NCBI GenBank assembly: GCA_002429595.1
Contig: DJAM01000157.1
Location: forward strand, 17,534 to 29,927
DNA: 12,394 nt
Direction: 5' to 3'
Origin: Coxiellaceae bacterium UBA6002
GTDB lineage: Bacteria > Pseudomonadota > Gammaproteobacteria > UBA6002
The position numbers were made by a program, and so were the translations under genes. The notes beneath the pieces are model-generated. The model did no database searches. It was not told the DNA's origin and worked only from the letters and a program-made list of their open reading frames with translations. Below, piece by piece: positions 6,497 to 12,394 of the stretch (its first letter is position 1; each line of letters begins with the position of its first letter).

Positions 6497-8245
6497 ATGA
6501 ACGACCCCCGTGAGCTGTTACCTCTTAACACTAAGATAACAACTTCCCAGCAACTGCAGTTATTACTAGCTGAGAATGCACCGCCATTAGAAAACCTCGA
6601 AGTAGAGGGTGATGCAGTAAATTTCGAACTCCTTGCTGCTGTTCTCAAAAGACACGCACGCACATTAAAAAAATTAACATTAACAGGCAAGAATAAAAAA
6701 GCATTAGGAGATAGTTCCGAAGCTTTTCTTTTAGCACTTGAAAGCTGTTCTGAATTAACTTTTTTAGCAATAAGAGATTTTGGCCGCCACTTAGCAAAGA
6801 CCTACCCTCCACTTCTACATACCATAAATCGTCTACCAAAGCTAAATACTTTAGATATTAGTGGTTGCGCTTTGGCAAAGTGGATTTTTTCATTGCCCAC
6901 CTTAGGCAAAAACCAAACTATTACTGAATTGTATCTTGACCACGGCCTAGCTGAGGAACAATGGAAACCATTTTGTGACTATCTTCAAAAAAATCGCACC
7001 TTACAAAAGATAAATTTCAGAGAATCCGCTATTTCATTAAGCGCTATCGAATTATTAATACAAGTGATCACAGAACCGGAATGTACTATTACAGAAATAA
7101 TATGGACACCCAAAGATTTCTATTTTAATGAAATCAACTATTGGATAGCTCACTTTAATTGTTATGGTCTACATGACACCCCAGGCTCTCTAAATCAATT
7201 TGATACCAATTACGGACATCAACTAGATGCTTTTAGAACAACGGGCAAGCACCCTAATCTAAAAAGTTATCAACAAGCGATAGTTCTATTAGGTGAATTA
7301 CAAAAGTATTTAACAGATAAAAGAAATCATCGACCTAAGATGGAATTAATACTAGAGATCCCAGACGAAGAAATACTAAATTGGCATCTTATTTCTGCTC
7401 ATATTTTATTGCATGCGAAAGTTGTCCAACAGTTCACTATACGACTTTTAAATCAAGAACGAAGTACTTACTTAAGTGATCAATCCGCCACTAGATTTTT
7501 CGGCGCTCTCAGACAATGCACACATTTACGTAGCTTTAAAATGGAGAGTTTTCAAGAAGTATTTGGACTATGCGAAAAACACATAGTAGAACTATTCAAA
7601 ATCTTACAAACTTTCCCTATTGAAATACTGAGTTTTAACAGGACTTACATTGGTCCTGCTGGAATCGAATGTCTAAGACCCATATTAAGGGCTGGTAAGA
7701 TAACTGAAATCGATTTGACGCTGACCGCTATAGTTTCAGTGGTTAGTATTAGATTATTAGCCAGTGGCATAAGCGCATGTAGCTCGCTTAAGAAAGTTAT
7801 ATTAGGTAGGTCACCTTTAACGTTATGGTGGTGGGAGATCTTACATTCCGCCGTACAACCCCATCGCAATCACCCAGTTTTGATATTCCAATTTAGCTCC
7901 GAAGAAGAAATGCGCGTTAAAATGAAGGTTTTATGCACCGGAATACAAGCCTATGGGAAAAAAGGTGATGAACGACCCCGGGCAATTTTCGAGAAATTTT
8001 GTCAAGAGATCGCTGGCATAAAACAACAATGGGAACAATTTCACGGACAGCCTGAAGCTCCAGCTCCTGCAGCTAATTCAAAAACTCCTTTTTGGTCAAA
8101 AGAACGCGGTAAGGATGAAAAAGCTCCAGGCTTTGAAATGGAGAACTTACATGCAAATCCAAGTACACCTTTATTGGCAGCCAGAGCACGCCCACCCAAA
8201 ACCTATGGTGGCACAGAGGATTCTTCAAAGCCCCTAACGAAATAA
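6497..8245 (+). CDS. Two-module leucine-rich-repeat protein with a proline-rich tail
   Basis: A 582-residue soluble LRR protein of the same family as the one at 1858-3540. The module is again present twice. One copy has LPKLNTLDISGCALA near residue 124. The other has FPIEILSFNRTYIG near residue 383, followed by KITEIDL and SSLKKVILGRSPL, 259 residues apart. The block SFQEVFG and CTHLRSFKM before the second copy matches C..L..L.I..FQ in the paralogue. After about residue 500 the protein turns into a linker rich in Ala and Pro (PEAPAPAANS) and ends in FEMENL and PPKTYGGTEDS, similar to the EMQR and PKGYGT tail of the paralogue. No signal peptide or membrane segment is seen. The start at 6497 has only a weak Shine-Dalgarno (CAGAG, 6 bases away), but the beginning MNDPREL resembles MNEPQES of the stump. 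The role is probably protein binding; the partner is unknown. Confidence 0.83.
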   Translation: MNDPRELLPLNTKITTSQQLQLLLAENAPPLENLEVEGDAVNFELLAAVLKRHARTLKKLTLTGKNKKALGDSSEAFLLALESCSELTFLAIRDFGRHLAKTYPPLLHTINRLPKLNTLDISGCALAKWIFSLPTLGKNQTITELYLDHGLAEEQWKPFCDYLQKNRTLQKINFRESAISLSAIELLIQVITEPECTITEIIWTPKDFYFNEINYWIAHFNCYGLHDTPGSLNQFDTNYGHQLDAFRTTGKHPNLKSYQQAIVLLGELQKYLTDKRNHRPKMELILEIPDEEILNWHLISAHILLHAKVVQQFTIRLLNQERSTYLSDQSATRFFGALRQCTHLRSFKMESFQEVFGLCEKHIVELFKILQTFPIEILSFNRTYIGPAGIECLRPILRAGKITEIDLTLTAIVSVVSIRLLASGISACSSLKKVILGRSPLTLWWWEILHSAVQPHRNHPVLIFQFSSEEEMRVKMKVLCTGIQAYGKKGDERPRAIFEKFCQEIAGIKQQWEQFHGQPEAPAPAANSKTPFWSKERGKDEKAPGFEMENLHANPSTPLLAARARPPKTYGGTEDSSKPLTK

Positions 8246-8269
8246 TAAGATCTACTTTTTTACGATTTC

Positions 8270-8273
8270 GGAG
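8270..8273 (+). promoter_or_regulatory. Shine-Dalgarno that points to a non-ATG start
   Basis: GGAG lies 9 bases before an in-frame ATC at 8283 (codons ATC TTA GCC AAA). No ATG, GTG or TTG occurs in this frame between here and 8508. This is the best ribosome binding site near the true 5' end of the next gene. Confidence 0.4.
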
Positions 8274-8282
8274 TTACGATTT

Positions 8283-9878
8283 ATCTTAGCCAAACTAACA
8301 AAGTATTTAGATGATGTCCAACCACCATCCTTAGATTTCAGTTCACTTGAACTCACTGAGTCTGCGATTGCAATAGATGAGTTAGGTGATGAAGCAAATA
8401 TACTGAGCATTCTGGGCAGAATTGCAAAAAAGCTTAATGATCCAGGATATACAAAAATTGACCTTTCAAAACTACATTTTAAAAATTCAAAACATTATTT
8501 TGGGCTAATGTTTCAATTATGGCAGCATGGTAAAAAAGGCAAGTTTTCACAAAGCCAACTACCTAGCATATCAAGTGCGCGTTTGAAACCCAAAGAACTA
8601 CCGCTCCAAGTCAAATATTTATCTGGTTTAACAGAAGGCTTTGATTTGATAACTGAAGATGTATTTCTGCCATTGCAGCTTTTTTCATTGGCAGAATACA
8701 TACAGTTGCTAAATCATTTGCGAAAAACACCGGTTCGGAAATTGCATTTGCCATATTTAACTTTTGAGCTCAAAGCAACAGATGAATTTTTTATTATACT
8801 AGCTAACACTCTAGAAAGTTTAAGTCTACTTGAAGAGCTAGTACTACCTCGGGGTATAAGATTTCAAGATTTAGGTTTTATAGCTGTTTTAAAAAATAAT
8901 AAAAACATTAAAAGGTTTTCACTTGATTATACTCGATGTGATGAAAGTATTACTTTAGATAAACTTCAGACTTTTTTAAACAACCTTCCTCCAATTCATC
9001 ACGTCAATCTTGGCTCTCAAGAATTTCTTTATAAGGCAGACCGAGAGGAAACAATCCGATTCTATTTTAACTGGCTACATCAAGAAGCGCCATTCACGAT
9101 CGTTCAAATACACTACTCAGTAAATTTAAAAGTATTCGAGCACTATTTCGGCGAGTTTTTATCAAAAACAACTCCGCCCAAGAACATTCGCAAAGTTTAC
9201 CTAGATACCTACGGACATATTCCCAACCCCAGTGAATTTTATCAGAAATACATCGCCACTACACACTGCTGGATTTTCAAACAATTTTATGGCGAAAAGA
9301 AAGTTTCATGGCAACCAATAAACCTACCCTTGACCACTGTTAATAATTTTATCATGAGAGTACCAACTAATATTCAACGTAATCTACCAGAAACTTATCT
9401 TAAACTATTGCCCCTGGACATCATGAAAATATTAGATGAATATTATCGTTATCAAGACGAAAGTTTTGTTTTTGATACCAAAGTCATACAGGCAGTCAAA
9501 GCAGGAGCGTTTTTATTACAACTAAAAACAGTTTTGTTAACTGATTTTGGGGTGCAATTAAGCGCTCGGTCTACCTTTAGCAGCTTTTTTGCCGTAGATC
9601 TTAAACTAGTAACTGCCGCACTGAAAATAATCGACACGCCGAGAGATCTCTTTCATTGGCAAGCAGTATTTTGTGAATTAATCACACTTTTTGTAGGCAA
9701 GGTTGACTGGACCGACTACTTGGCAAGCCTTGTAATAGATGATTCGACGAAAACCAGATTTCAAGCTTATGCAAAAAGTCTTAAAGAGACTCACGAAGAG
9801 TTAAATGAATTTTTAGATCACGCTCTACCACCCGCCACTAGCAAGTGCGAAGAAATAATGACTAAACAGATGAAATAA
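8283..9878 (+). CDS. LRR-like protein with an unconventional or lost start codon
   Basis: The first ATG of this frame is at 8508 (456 residues), but the frame stays open and protein-like for at least 75 codons upstream (for example LDFSSLELTES, LSILGRIAKKL, KIDLSKLHFKN), running smoothly into the rest. A start near 8283 would give 531 residues, close to the 547-582 of the neighbouring LRR proteins. The codon there is ATC, a very rare start. Alternatively the original ATG has mutated and only a shortened product from 8508 is made, though its upstream GGG is just 3 bases away. Residues about 149-245 (numbered from 8283) show LRR-like strands: VRKLHLPYL, LLEELVLP, NIKRFSLDYT, IHHVNLGS. The C-terminal half is helical and not recognised. 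It follows the previous LRR gene by 37 bases and is probably cotranscribed. It is convergent with the DsbA-like gene, 43 bases away. Confidence 0.66.
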   Translation: MLAKLTKYLDDVQPPSLDFSSLELTESAIAIDELGDEANILSILGRIAKKLNDPGYTKIDLSKLHFKNSKHYFGLMFQLWQHGKKGKFSQSQLPSISSARLKPKELPLQVKYLSGLTEGFDLITEDVFLPLQLFSLAEYIQLLNHLRKTPVRKLHLPYLTFELKATDEFFIILANTLESLSLLEELVLPRGIRFQDLGFIAVLKNNKNIKRFSLDYTRCDESITLDKLQTFLNNLPPIHHVNLGSQEFLYKADREETIRFYFNWLHQEAPFTIVQIHYSVNLKVFEHYFGEFLSKTTPPKNIRKVYLDTYGHIPNPSEFYQKYIATTHCWIFKQFYGEKKVSWQPINLPLTTVNNFIMRVPTNIQRNLPETYLKLLPLDIMKILDEYYRYQDESFVFDTKVIQAVKAGAFLLQLKTVLLTDFGVQLSARSTFSSFFAVDLKLVTAALKIIDTPRDLFHWQAVFCELITLFVGKVDWTDYLASLVIDDSTKTRFQAYAKSLKETHEELNEFLDHALPPATSKCEEIMTKQMK

Positions 9879-9921
9879 GCGAAGAACAAATTTACCAAGT
9901 GTTATGAGTTAAAACTAAAAG

Positions 9922-10446
9922 TTAAGGTTTTTGCCTATTCAAAGCGTCTAACAGCACATCATACTCAAACGAATCCTTATGTCTAACGCCATTAATAAAA
10001 AACGTGGGAGTACCATTTACGCCACTGCGCACTCCACCTATAAAGTCGTCTCTTATTTTTTCTTTAAACTGTTCATTTTCGATAGCGTTGCGGAGTTCTT
10101 CTTTAGATAAATTAAGAGATTCCCCGTAACTCAACAAATCTGAAATCTCTAAGTTGTCTTGATTTTCATATAGTAGATCATGCATTTCCCAAAATTTATT
10201 TTTACTGGCAGCAAACTCTGCGGTGATTGCAGCAATGCCAGCATGGGCATGACTTTCAATTAAAGGAAAATTTCGAAAGACTAACCTTAGCTTATCTCCA
10301 AAATGTTTTTGAATCCGTTTTACGATCGGATAAGCAGCACCACAATACGGGCATTCATAATCACCATATTCAACTAGAGTGAGCGCTGCTTTCTCATTTC
10401 CTTGAATATGATCTGAAGCTGAGATTGGGATAATTAAATTACTCAT
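9922..10446 (-). CDS. DsbA-family thioredoxin-fold oxidoreductase, cytoplasmic
   Basis: A 174-residue protein with a DsbA-like thioredoxin fold. The active site is C32-P-Y-C35 in YGDYECPYCGAAYP, and the cis-proline loop is GTPTFF (T146-P147), both intact. An inserted helical segment (about residues 66-130: HAHAGIAA, KFWEMHDLL) is typical of DsbA relatives. There is no signal peptide or lipobox, so it should act in the cytoplasm, unlike classical DsbA. It probably reduces or oxidises disulfides; its neighbour, a peroxiredoxin, is a natural partner. It starts 10 bases after the peroxiredoxin stop codon, with AGGA just upstream of the ATG, so the two are translated from one message. The length is normal for this group. 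The exact substrate is not known. Confidence 0.9.
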   Translation of the reverse strand: MSNLIIPISASDHIQGNEKAALTLVEYGDYECPYCGAAYPIVKRIQKHFGDKLRLVFRNFPLIESHAHAGIAAITAEFAASKNKFWEMHDLLYENQDNLEISDLLSYGESLNLSKEELRNAIENEQFKEKIRDDFIGGVRSGVNGTPTFFINGVRHKDSFEYDVLLDALNRQKP

Positions 10447-10456
10447 GCTTATTCCT

Positions 10457-10924
10457 TTACTTAGAAAGCTCTTCTAGCGCTTTGAGGATGCCATCTGCTC
10501 CAGGATTTTCAGCAACTGGAGAAAGGTAACTCCAGGTAATTATGCCGTCTTTATTGATGACAAATAATGCCCGTTCACAACAACCCTCTTTATCTCGATA
10601 GACTCCGTACTGTCTAGCAACAGCCCCTTTAGGTTCGAAATCAGATAATAAAGGAAAATGCAGCTTCCTGTTTGAAGCAAATGCATCATGGCACCAGGCA
10701 CCATCGACCGAAATACCTAGAAGTTCAGCGCCTTGTTTGCGAAATTCCGGCAATATCTCATTCAATAATGACATTTGATCACCACAAACCGGGCTCCAAT
10801 CAGCAGGATAAAAAGCGAGTATGACAGGCTTACCTTTAAGCTCGCTGAGCGATAACGTTTGGTCTGCTGTCACATGCAAAGTAAAATCGGGGGCTTTTGC
10901 ATTGGGTCCTAGTAGTTTAGCCAT
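10457..10924 (-). CDS. Peroxiredoxin (AhpC/TSA-type redoxin)
   Basis: A 155-residue peroxiredoxin that should reduce hydrogen peroxide or organic peroxides in the cytoplasm. The peroxidatic motif PxxxSxxC is present as PADWSPVC (P40, S44, C47), and the conserved Arg is probably R118 in ERALFVI. The fold order is typical: APDFTL, then KGKPVILAFYPADW, then LLGISVD, FPLLSDF and a C-terminal GADGILKALEEL. Other cysteines are C78 and an adjacent pair C115-C116, any of which might resolve the sulfenic acid; the Cys-Cys pair directly before the Arg motif is worth noting. ATG at 10922-10924 is chosen over a TTG two codons earlier because AGGAGA (plus-strand 10931-10936) touches the TTG but is 6 bases from the ATG. 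It is the first gene of an operon with the DsbA-like protein, which may recycle it. It resembles AhpE/Bcp-like redoxins; the exact subclass is uncertain. Confidence 0.9.
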   Translation of the reverse strand: MAKLLGPNAKAPDFTLHVTADQTLSLSELKGKPVILAFYPADWSPVCGDQMSLLNEILPEFRKQGAELLGISVDGAWCHDAFASNRKLHFPLLSDFEPKGAVARQYGVYRDKEGCCERALFVINKDGIITWSYLSPVAENPGADGILKALEELSK

Positions 10925-10930
10925 CAGCAA

Positions 10931-10936
10931 TCTCCT
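10931..10936 (-). promoter_or_regulatory. Ribosome binding site that fixes the peroxiredoxin start
   Basis: Read on the minus strand, AGGAGA is followed by TTG CTG ATG. The TTG touches the site and cannot be used efficiently; the ATG at 10922-10924 is 6 bases away, the normal distance. Confidence 0.75.
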
Positions 10937-11007
10937 TATGAACTCGTCTAAATATCCTTAATTCTAAATAAAGACTATGTCCAAACTACTTTTTTTGCAA
11001 ATTGAAA

Positions 11008-11044
11008 GCCCCTCCCTGGTCGTATCCCGCAGACGGGGAGAGGC
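11008..11044 (-). terminator. Probable terminator or degenerate palindrome after the J-domain gene
   Basis: GCCCCTCCC (11008-11016) and GGGAGAGGC (11036-11044) form a 9-bp stem. As RNA from the minus strand the single imperfect pair is a U-G wobble, whereas on the plus strand it is a C-A mismatch. The stem starts 17 bases after the stop of the minus-strand J-domain gene and is followed by TTTCAATTT. It may also be a degenerate copy of the palindrome at 6355-6378, with a longer loop of 19 bases. Confidence 0.5.
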
Positions 11045-11061
11045 AAGATTAAGACTAGACT

Positions 11062-12183
11062 CTAAAATCGTCTGCTGGAATAATAAGTACCTGAATTTTG
11101 GTTTTCTTTTGGCAGCTTTTCGGCAATTTGCTTCAGAAGATCTGCCATCGTTTGTCCTCGAGCAAGTGTATAATTCTTAAATGGTGCTAGATACTTATCA
11201 AAATAACCTTGATTCAAATCGAAACAAATTTGGAATTTAGTAGTCTTTGGATCTAGCAAAATAGTTTTTATTTCATCTTTGCTTGCAAATAACAAAGGTA
11301 GTTTTCCTGTCTTTACAATACGATAAGTAGTGAATACAAAGCCTTCGCCAGATCGACTTGGATCTTTCAACATTAACTCTTGCAGAAATTGTTCTGCCTC
11401 CAATAATTTCTTAACAACTCTGCACCCAAGGCTCGGAGCAAGTGGCAAATTGCCAGTCCATTCTGCAACTTTTACATTATAACAGTACGTATTACTCTTT
11501 AATTCATTGAAGGCGAATATTGTTTGAATCGCAATTTTTTCTGCTTCTGTGTTAAGCCACGCATCATCCTCTTTTGCCGAAGACGTATTTTGTTGCGGCG
11601 TGCTTGCAGATTTACTAGATGCTTGATTATTTTGATGATCGGCGCTTTGATTACTTTGCTCAAAGTTGAATGCTTCCCGATTACTTCTTCCTTCTTTTGT
11701 TAACCGTGCACACTCTTCTTCTAATAATTTTGAACGAGCCGCTGCTTGAATTTTATATTCTGCGAATTCTTTTTCAAGTGCAGAATATTTTGCTCGTTCA
11801 TTTGCCAATTCTCTACGTAATATTTCATTATCGTATTTAGGGTCATTTTGTCTTTTAATAAACTCGTTATGAAGATGCGTAAGTTCATTTCGTTTTTTAG
11901 TAAACGCTTCACTGGATTTTACAACATCCACACCTGGTGGAAATTTTTTAGAAACGTTTAATTCTCGATCATATTTTTCCCGAGCTTTTGCATCGCAAAG
12001 AGTTTCTTTGGCAGTAGCTAAGCGTCTGAAAATTTCGACCGAATCCTGAAATCGATCGCCAGCCCAATTTTTAGCTGAATCAGAATGCCAAATTAAAGCT
12101 AACTTTGCATAGGCTTTTTGTATCTCCTTCTCATCAGCAGTGTCTTGTATTCCGAGAACCTCATAGTGACTAGGCTTGAACAT
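11062..12183 (-). CDS. J-domain protein with coiled coil and unknown C-terminal domain
   Basis: A 373-residue protein. Residues about 4-75 form a J domain (HYEVLGIQD, KAYAKLALIWH, AKETLCDAKAREKYDREL). The HPD tripeptide reads HSD (H33-S34-D35), so the key proline is missing and stimulation of Hsp70 may be weak. Residues about 90-165 are charged and heptad-like, probably a coiled coil (LRRELANERAKYSALEKEF). A Ser/Asn/Gln-rich linker follows (about 170-205), then a C-terminal region of about 165 residues starting WLNTEAEK that I do not recognise, ending in the aromatic and basic tail TYYSSRRF. ATG at 12181-12183 is preferred to a TTG at 12207 because GGAG (plus-strand 12189-12192) is 5 bases from the ATG and the J domain starts right after it. 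There is no Gly/Phe or zinc-finger region, so this is not DnaJ or CbpA. It is separated from the redox operon by a likely terminator. Confidence 0.82.
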   Translation of the reverse strand: MFKPSHYEVLGIQDTADEKEIQKAYAKLALIWHSDSAKNWAGDRFQDSVEIFRRLATAKETLCDAKAREKYDRELNVSKKFPPGVDVVKSSEAFTKKRNELTHLHNEFIKRQNDPKYDNEILRRELANERAKYSALEKEFAEYKIQAAARSKLLEEECARLTKEGRSNREAFNFEQSNQSADHQNNQASSKSASTPQQNTSSAKEDDAWLNTEAEKIAIQTIFAFNELKSNTYCYNVKVAEWTGNLPLAPSLGCRVVKKLLEAEQFLQELMLKDPSRSGEGFVFTTYRIVKTGKLPLLFASKDEIKTILLDPKTTKFQICFDLNQGYFDKYLAPFKNYTLARGQTMADLLKQIAEKLPKENQNSGTYYSSRRF

Positions 12184-12224
12184 TATTTCTCCAGGATTTG
12201 TAAGCAAATTTCTACTATTTTAAC

Positions 12225-12250
12225 GCTTAAAACTTAATAAAACATTAAGC
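12225..12250. repeat. Nested AT-rich inverted repeats upstream of the J-domain gene
   Basis: CTTAAT (12233-12238) and ATTAAG (12244-12249) are inverse complements, as are GCTTAA (12225-12230) and TTAAGC (12245-12250). They lie 40-70 bases upstream of the minus-strand J-domain start, where a promoter or operator would be expected. With this base composition they may be chance. Confidence 0.25.
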
Positions 12251-12288
12251 CAAAAAAGGTTTTGACGTATCTAATTAAGAGTATCTCC

Positions 12289-12328
12289 CCCACTTAATAG
12301 TTGTCATTCCCACTTAATAGTTGTCATT
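12289..12328. repeat. Tandem duplication of a 20-bp unit
   Basis: The unit CCCACTTAATAGTTGTCATT occurs twice head to tail (12289-12308 and 12309-12328) without a mismatch. The second copy runs directly into the ATTCCCGC palindrome, so the duplicated unit includes the edge of that repeat. Confidence 0.85.
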
Positions 12329-12348
12329 CCCGCGCAGGCGGGAATCCA
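12323..12348. repeat. Dispersed palindrome ATTCCCGC-GCAG-GCGGGAAT
   Basis: Arms of 8 bp at 12326-12333 and 12338-12345 with the 4-base centre GCAG, preceded by GTC and followed by CCA. Similar elements are scattered between genes in many beta- and gammaproteobacteria; the 20-base core fits the dRS3 pattern known from Neisseria. The partial copy at the left edge of the window is in the opposite orientation. Beyond it (12349-12394) I see no gene or other element. Confidence 0.75.
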
Positions 12349-12394
12349 TGCCTGAAGCCGCACATCAAATGGGTTCTCTAAATTCACAAACGAA

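Noticed and set aside
9879..9921. Bidirectional terminator between the convergent LRR-like and DsbA-like genes
   Set aside because: Only a weak AAAAC/GTTTT pairing could be drawn; no GC-rich stem is present.
10977..11180. Plus-strand small protein
   Set aside because: It runs through the terminator-like hairpin and the antisense end of the J-domain gene, with no ribosome binding site and no recognisable protein features.
12289..12348. Possible CRISPR array
   Set aside because: Only two copies, directly adjacent with no spacer, and no cas genes nearby.
1..12394. tRNA, rRNA, integrase or transposase genes marking a mobile island
   Set aside because: None could be found on either strand; the case for mobility rests only on the repeats and the truncated gene.

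Overview
The window is AT-rich and looks like an accessory region of a host-associated gammaproteobacterium, probably of the Legionellales type (Legionella, Coxiella, Berkiella-like). That is an inference from gene content: several large eukaryote-like leucine-rich-repeat (LRR) proteins, a J-domain protein with ankyrin-like repeats, a second J-domain/coiled-coil protein, and dispersed palindromes of the 'ATTCCCGC..GCGGGAAT' kind. No secretion apparatus, rRNA or tRNA is present to fix the taxon.

Layout. Bases 1-96 hold the end of a dispersed repeat and a short leader. Forward strand, 97-5618: an LRR protein fused to a TraB/GumN (Tiki-like) domain (97-1740); a two-module LRR protein (1858-3540); a J-domain/ankyrin-like protein (3575-5389); and the 5' stump of another LRR gene (5403-5618), a diverged paralogue of the 1858 gene. 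The last three are closely spaced and look like one operon. The stump is cut off where a convergent metallo-beta-lactamase-fold gene (5606-6328, minus strand) ends. A perfect palindrome (6355-6378) and a candidate promoter precede a third LRR gene (6497-8245). It is followed by a fourth LRR-like gene whose open frame runs far 5' of its first ATG and has no normal start codon (about 8283-9878).

Reverse strand, 9922-12183: a redox pair in one operon, a peroxiredoxin (10457-10924) followed by a cytoplasmic DsbA-like thioredoxin-fold protein (9922-10446), and upstream of them a J-domain/coiled-coil protein (11062-12183) with a likely terminator at 11008-11044. The right edge (12184-12394) carries a 20-bp tandem duplication running into another ATTCCCGC palindrome, in the opposite orientation to the one at the left edge.

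How it fits together. The LRR genes look like one expanding family. Two of them consist of two copies of a module about 256-259 residues long, and they share a short C-terminal signature. The order LRR, J-domain, LRR stump suggests duplication of an LRR/J-domain unit followed by decay. Both J domains lack the exact HPD tripeptide (HPE and HSD). LRR, ankyrin and J-like domains are typical of proteins that act on host cells, but translocation is an inference; none of the products has an evident signal peptide. The redox genes and the MBL-fold gene look like ordinary chromosomal genes around and within this expansion.
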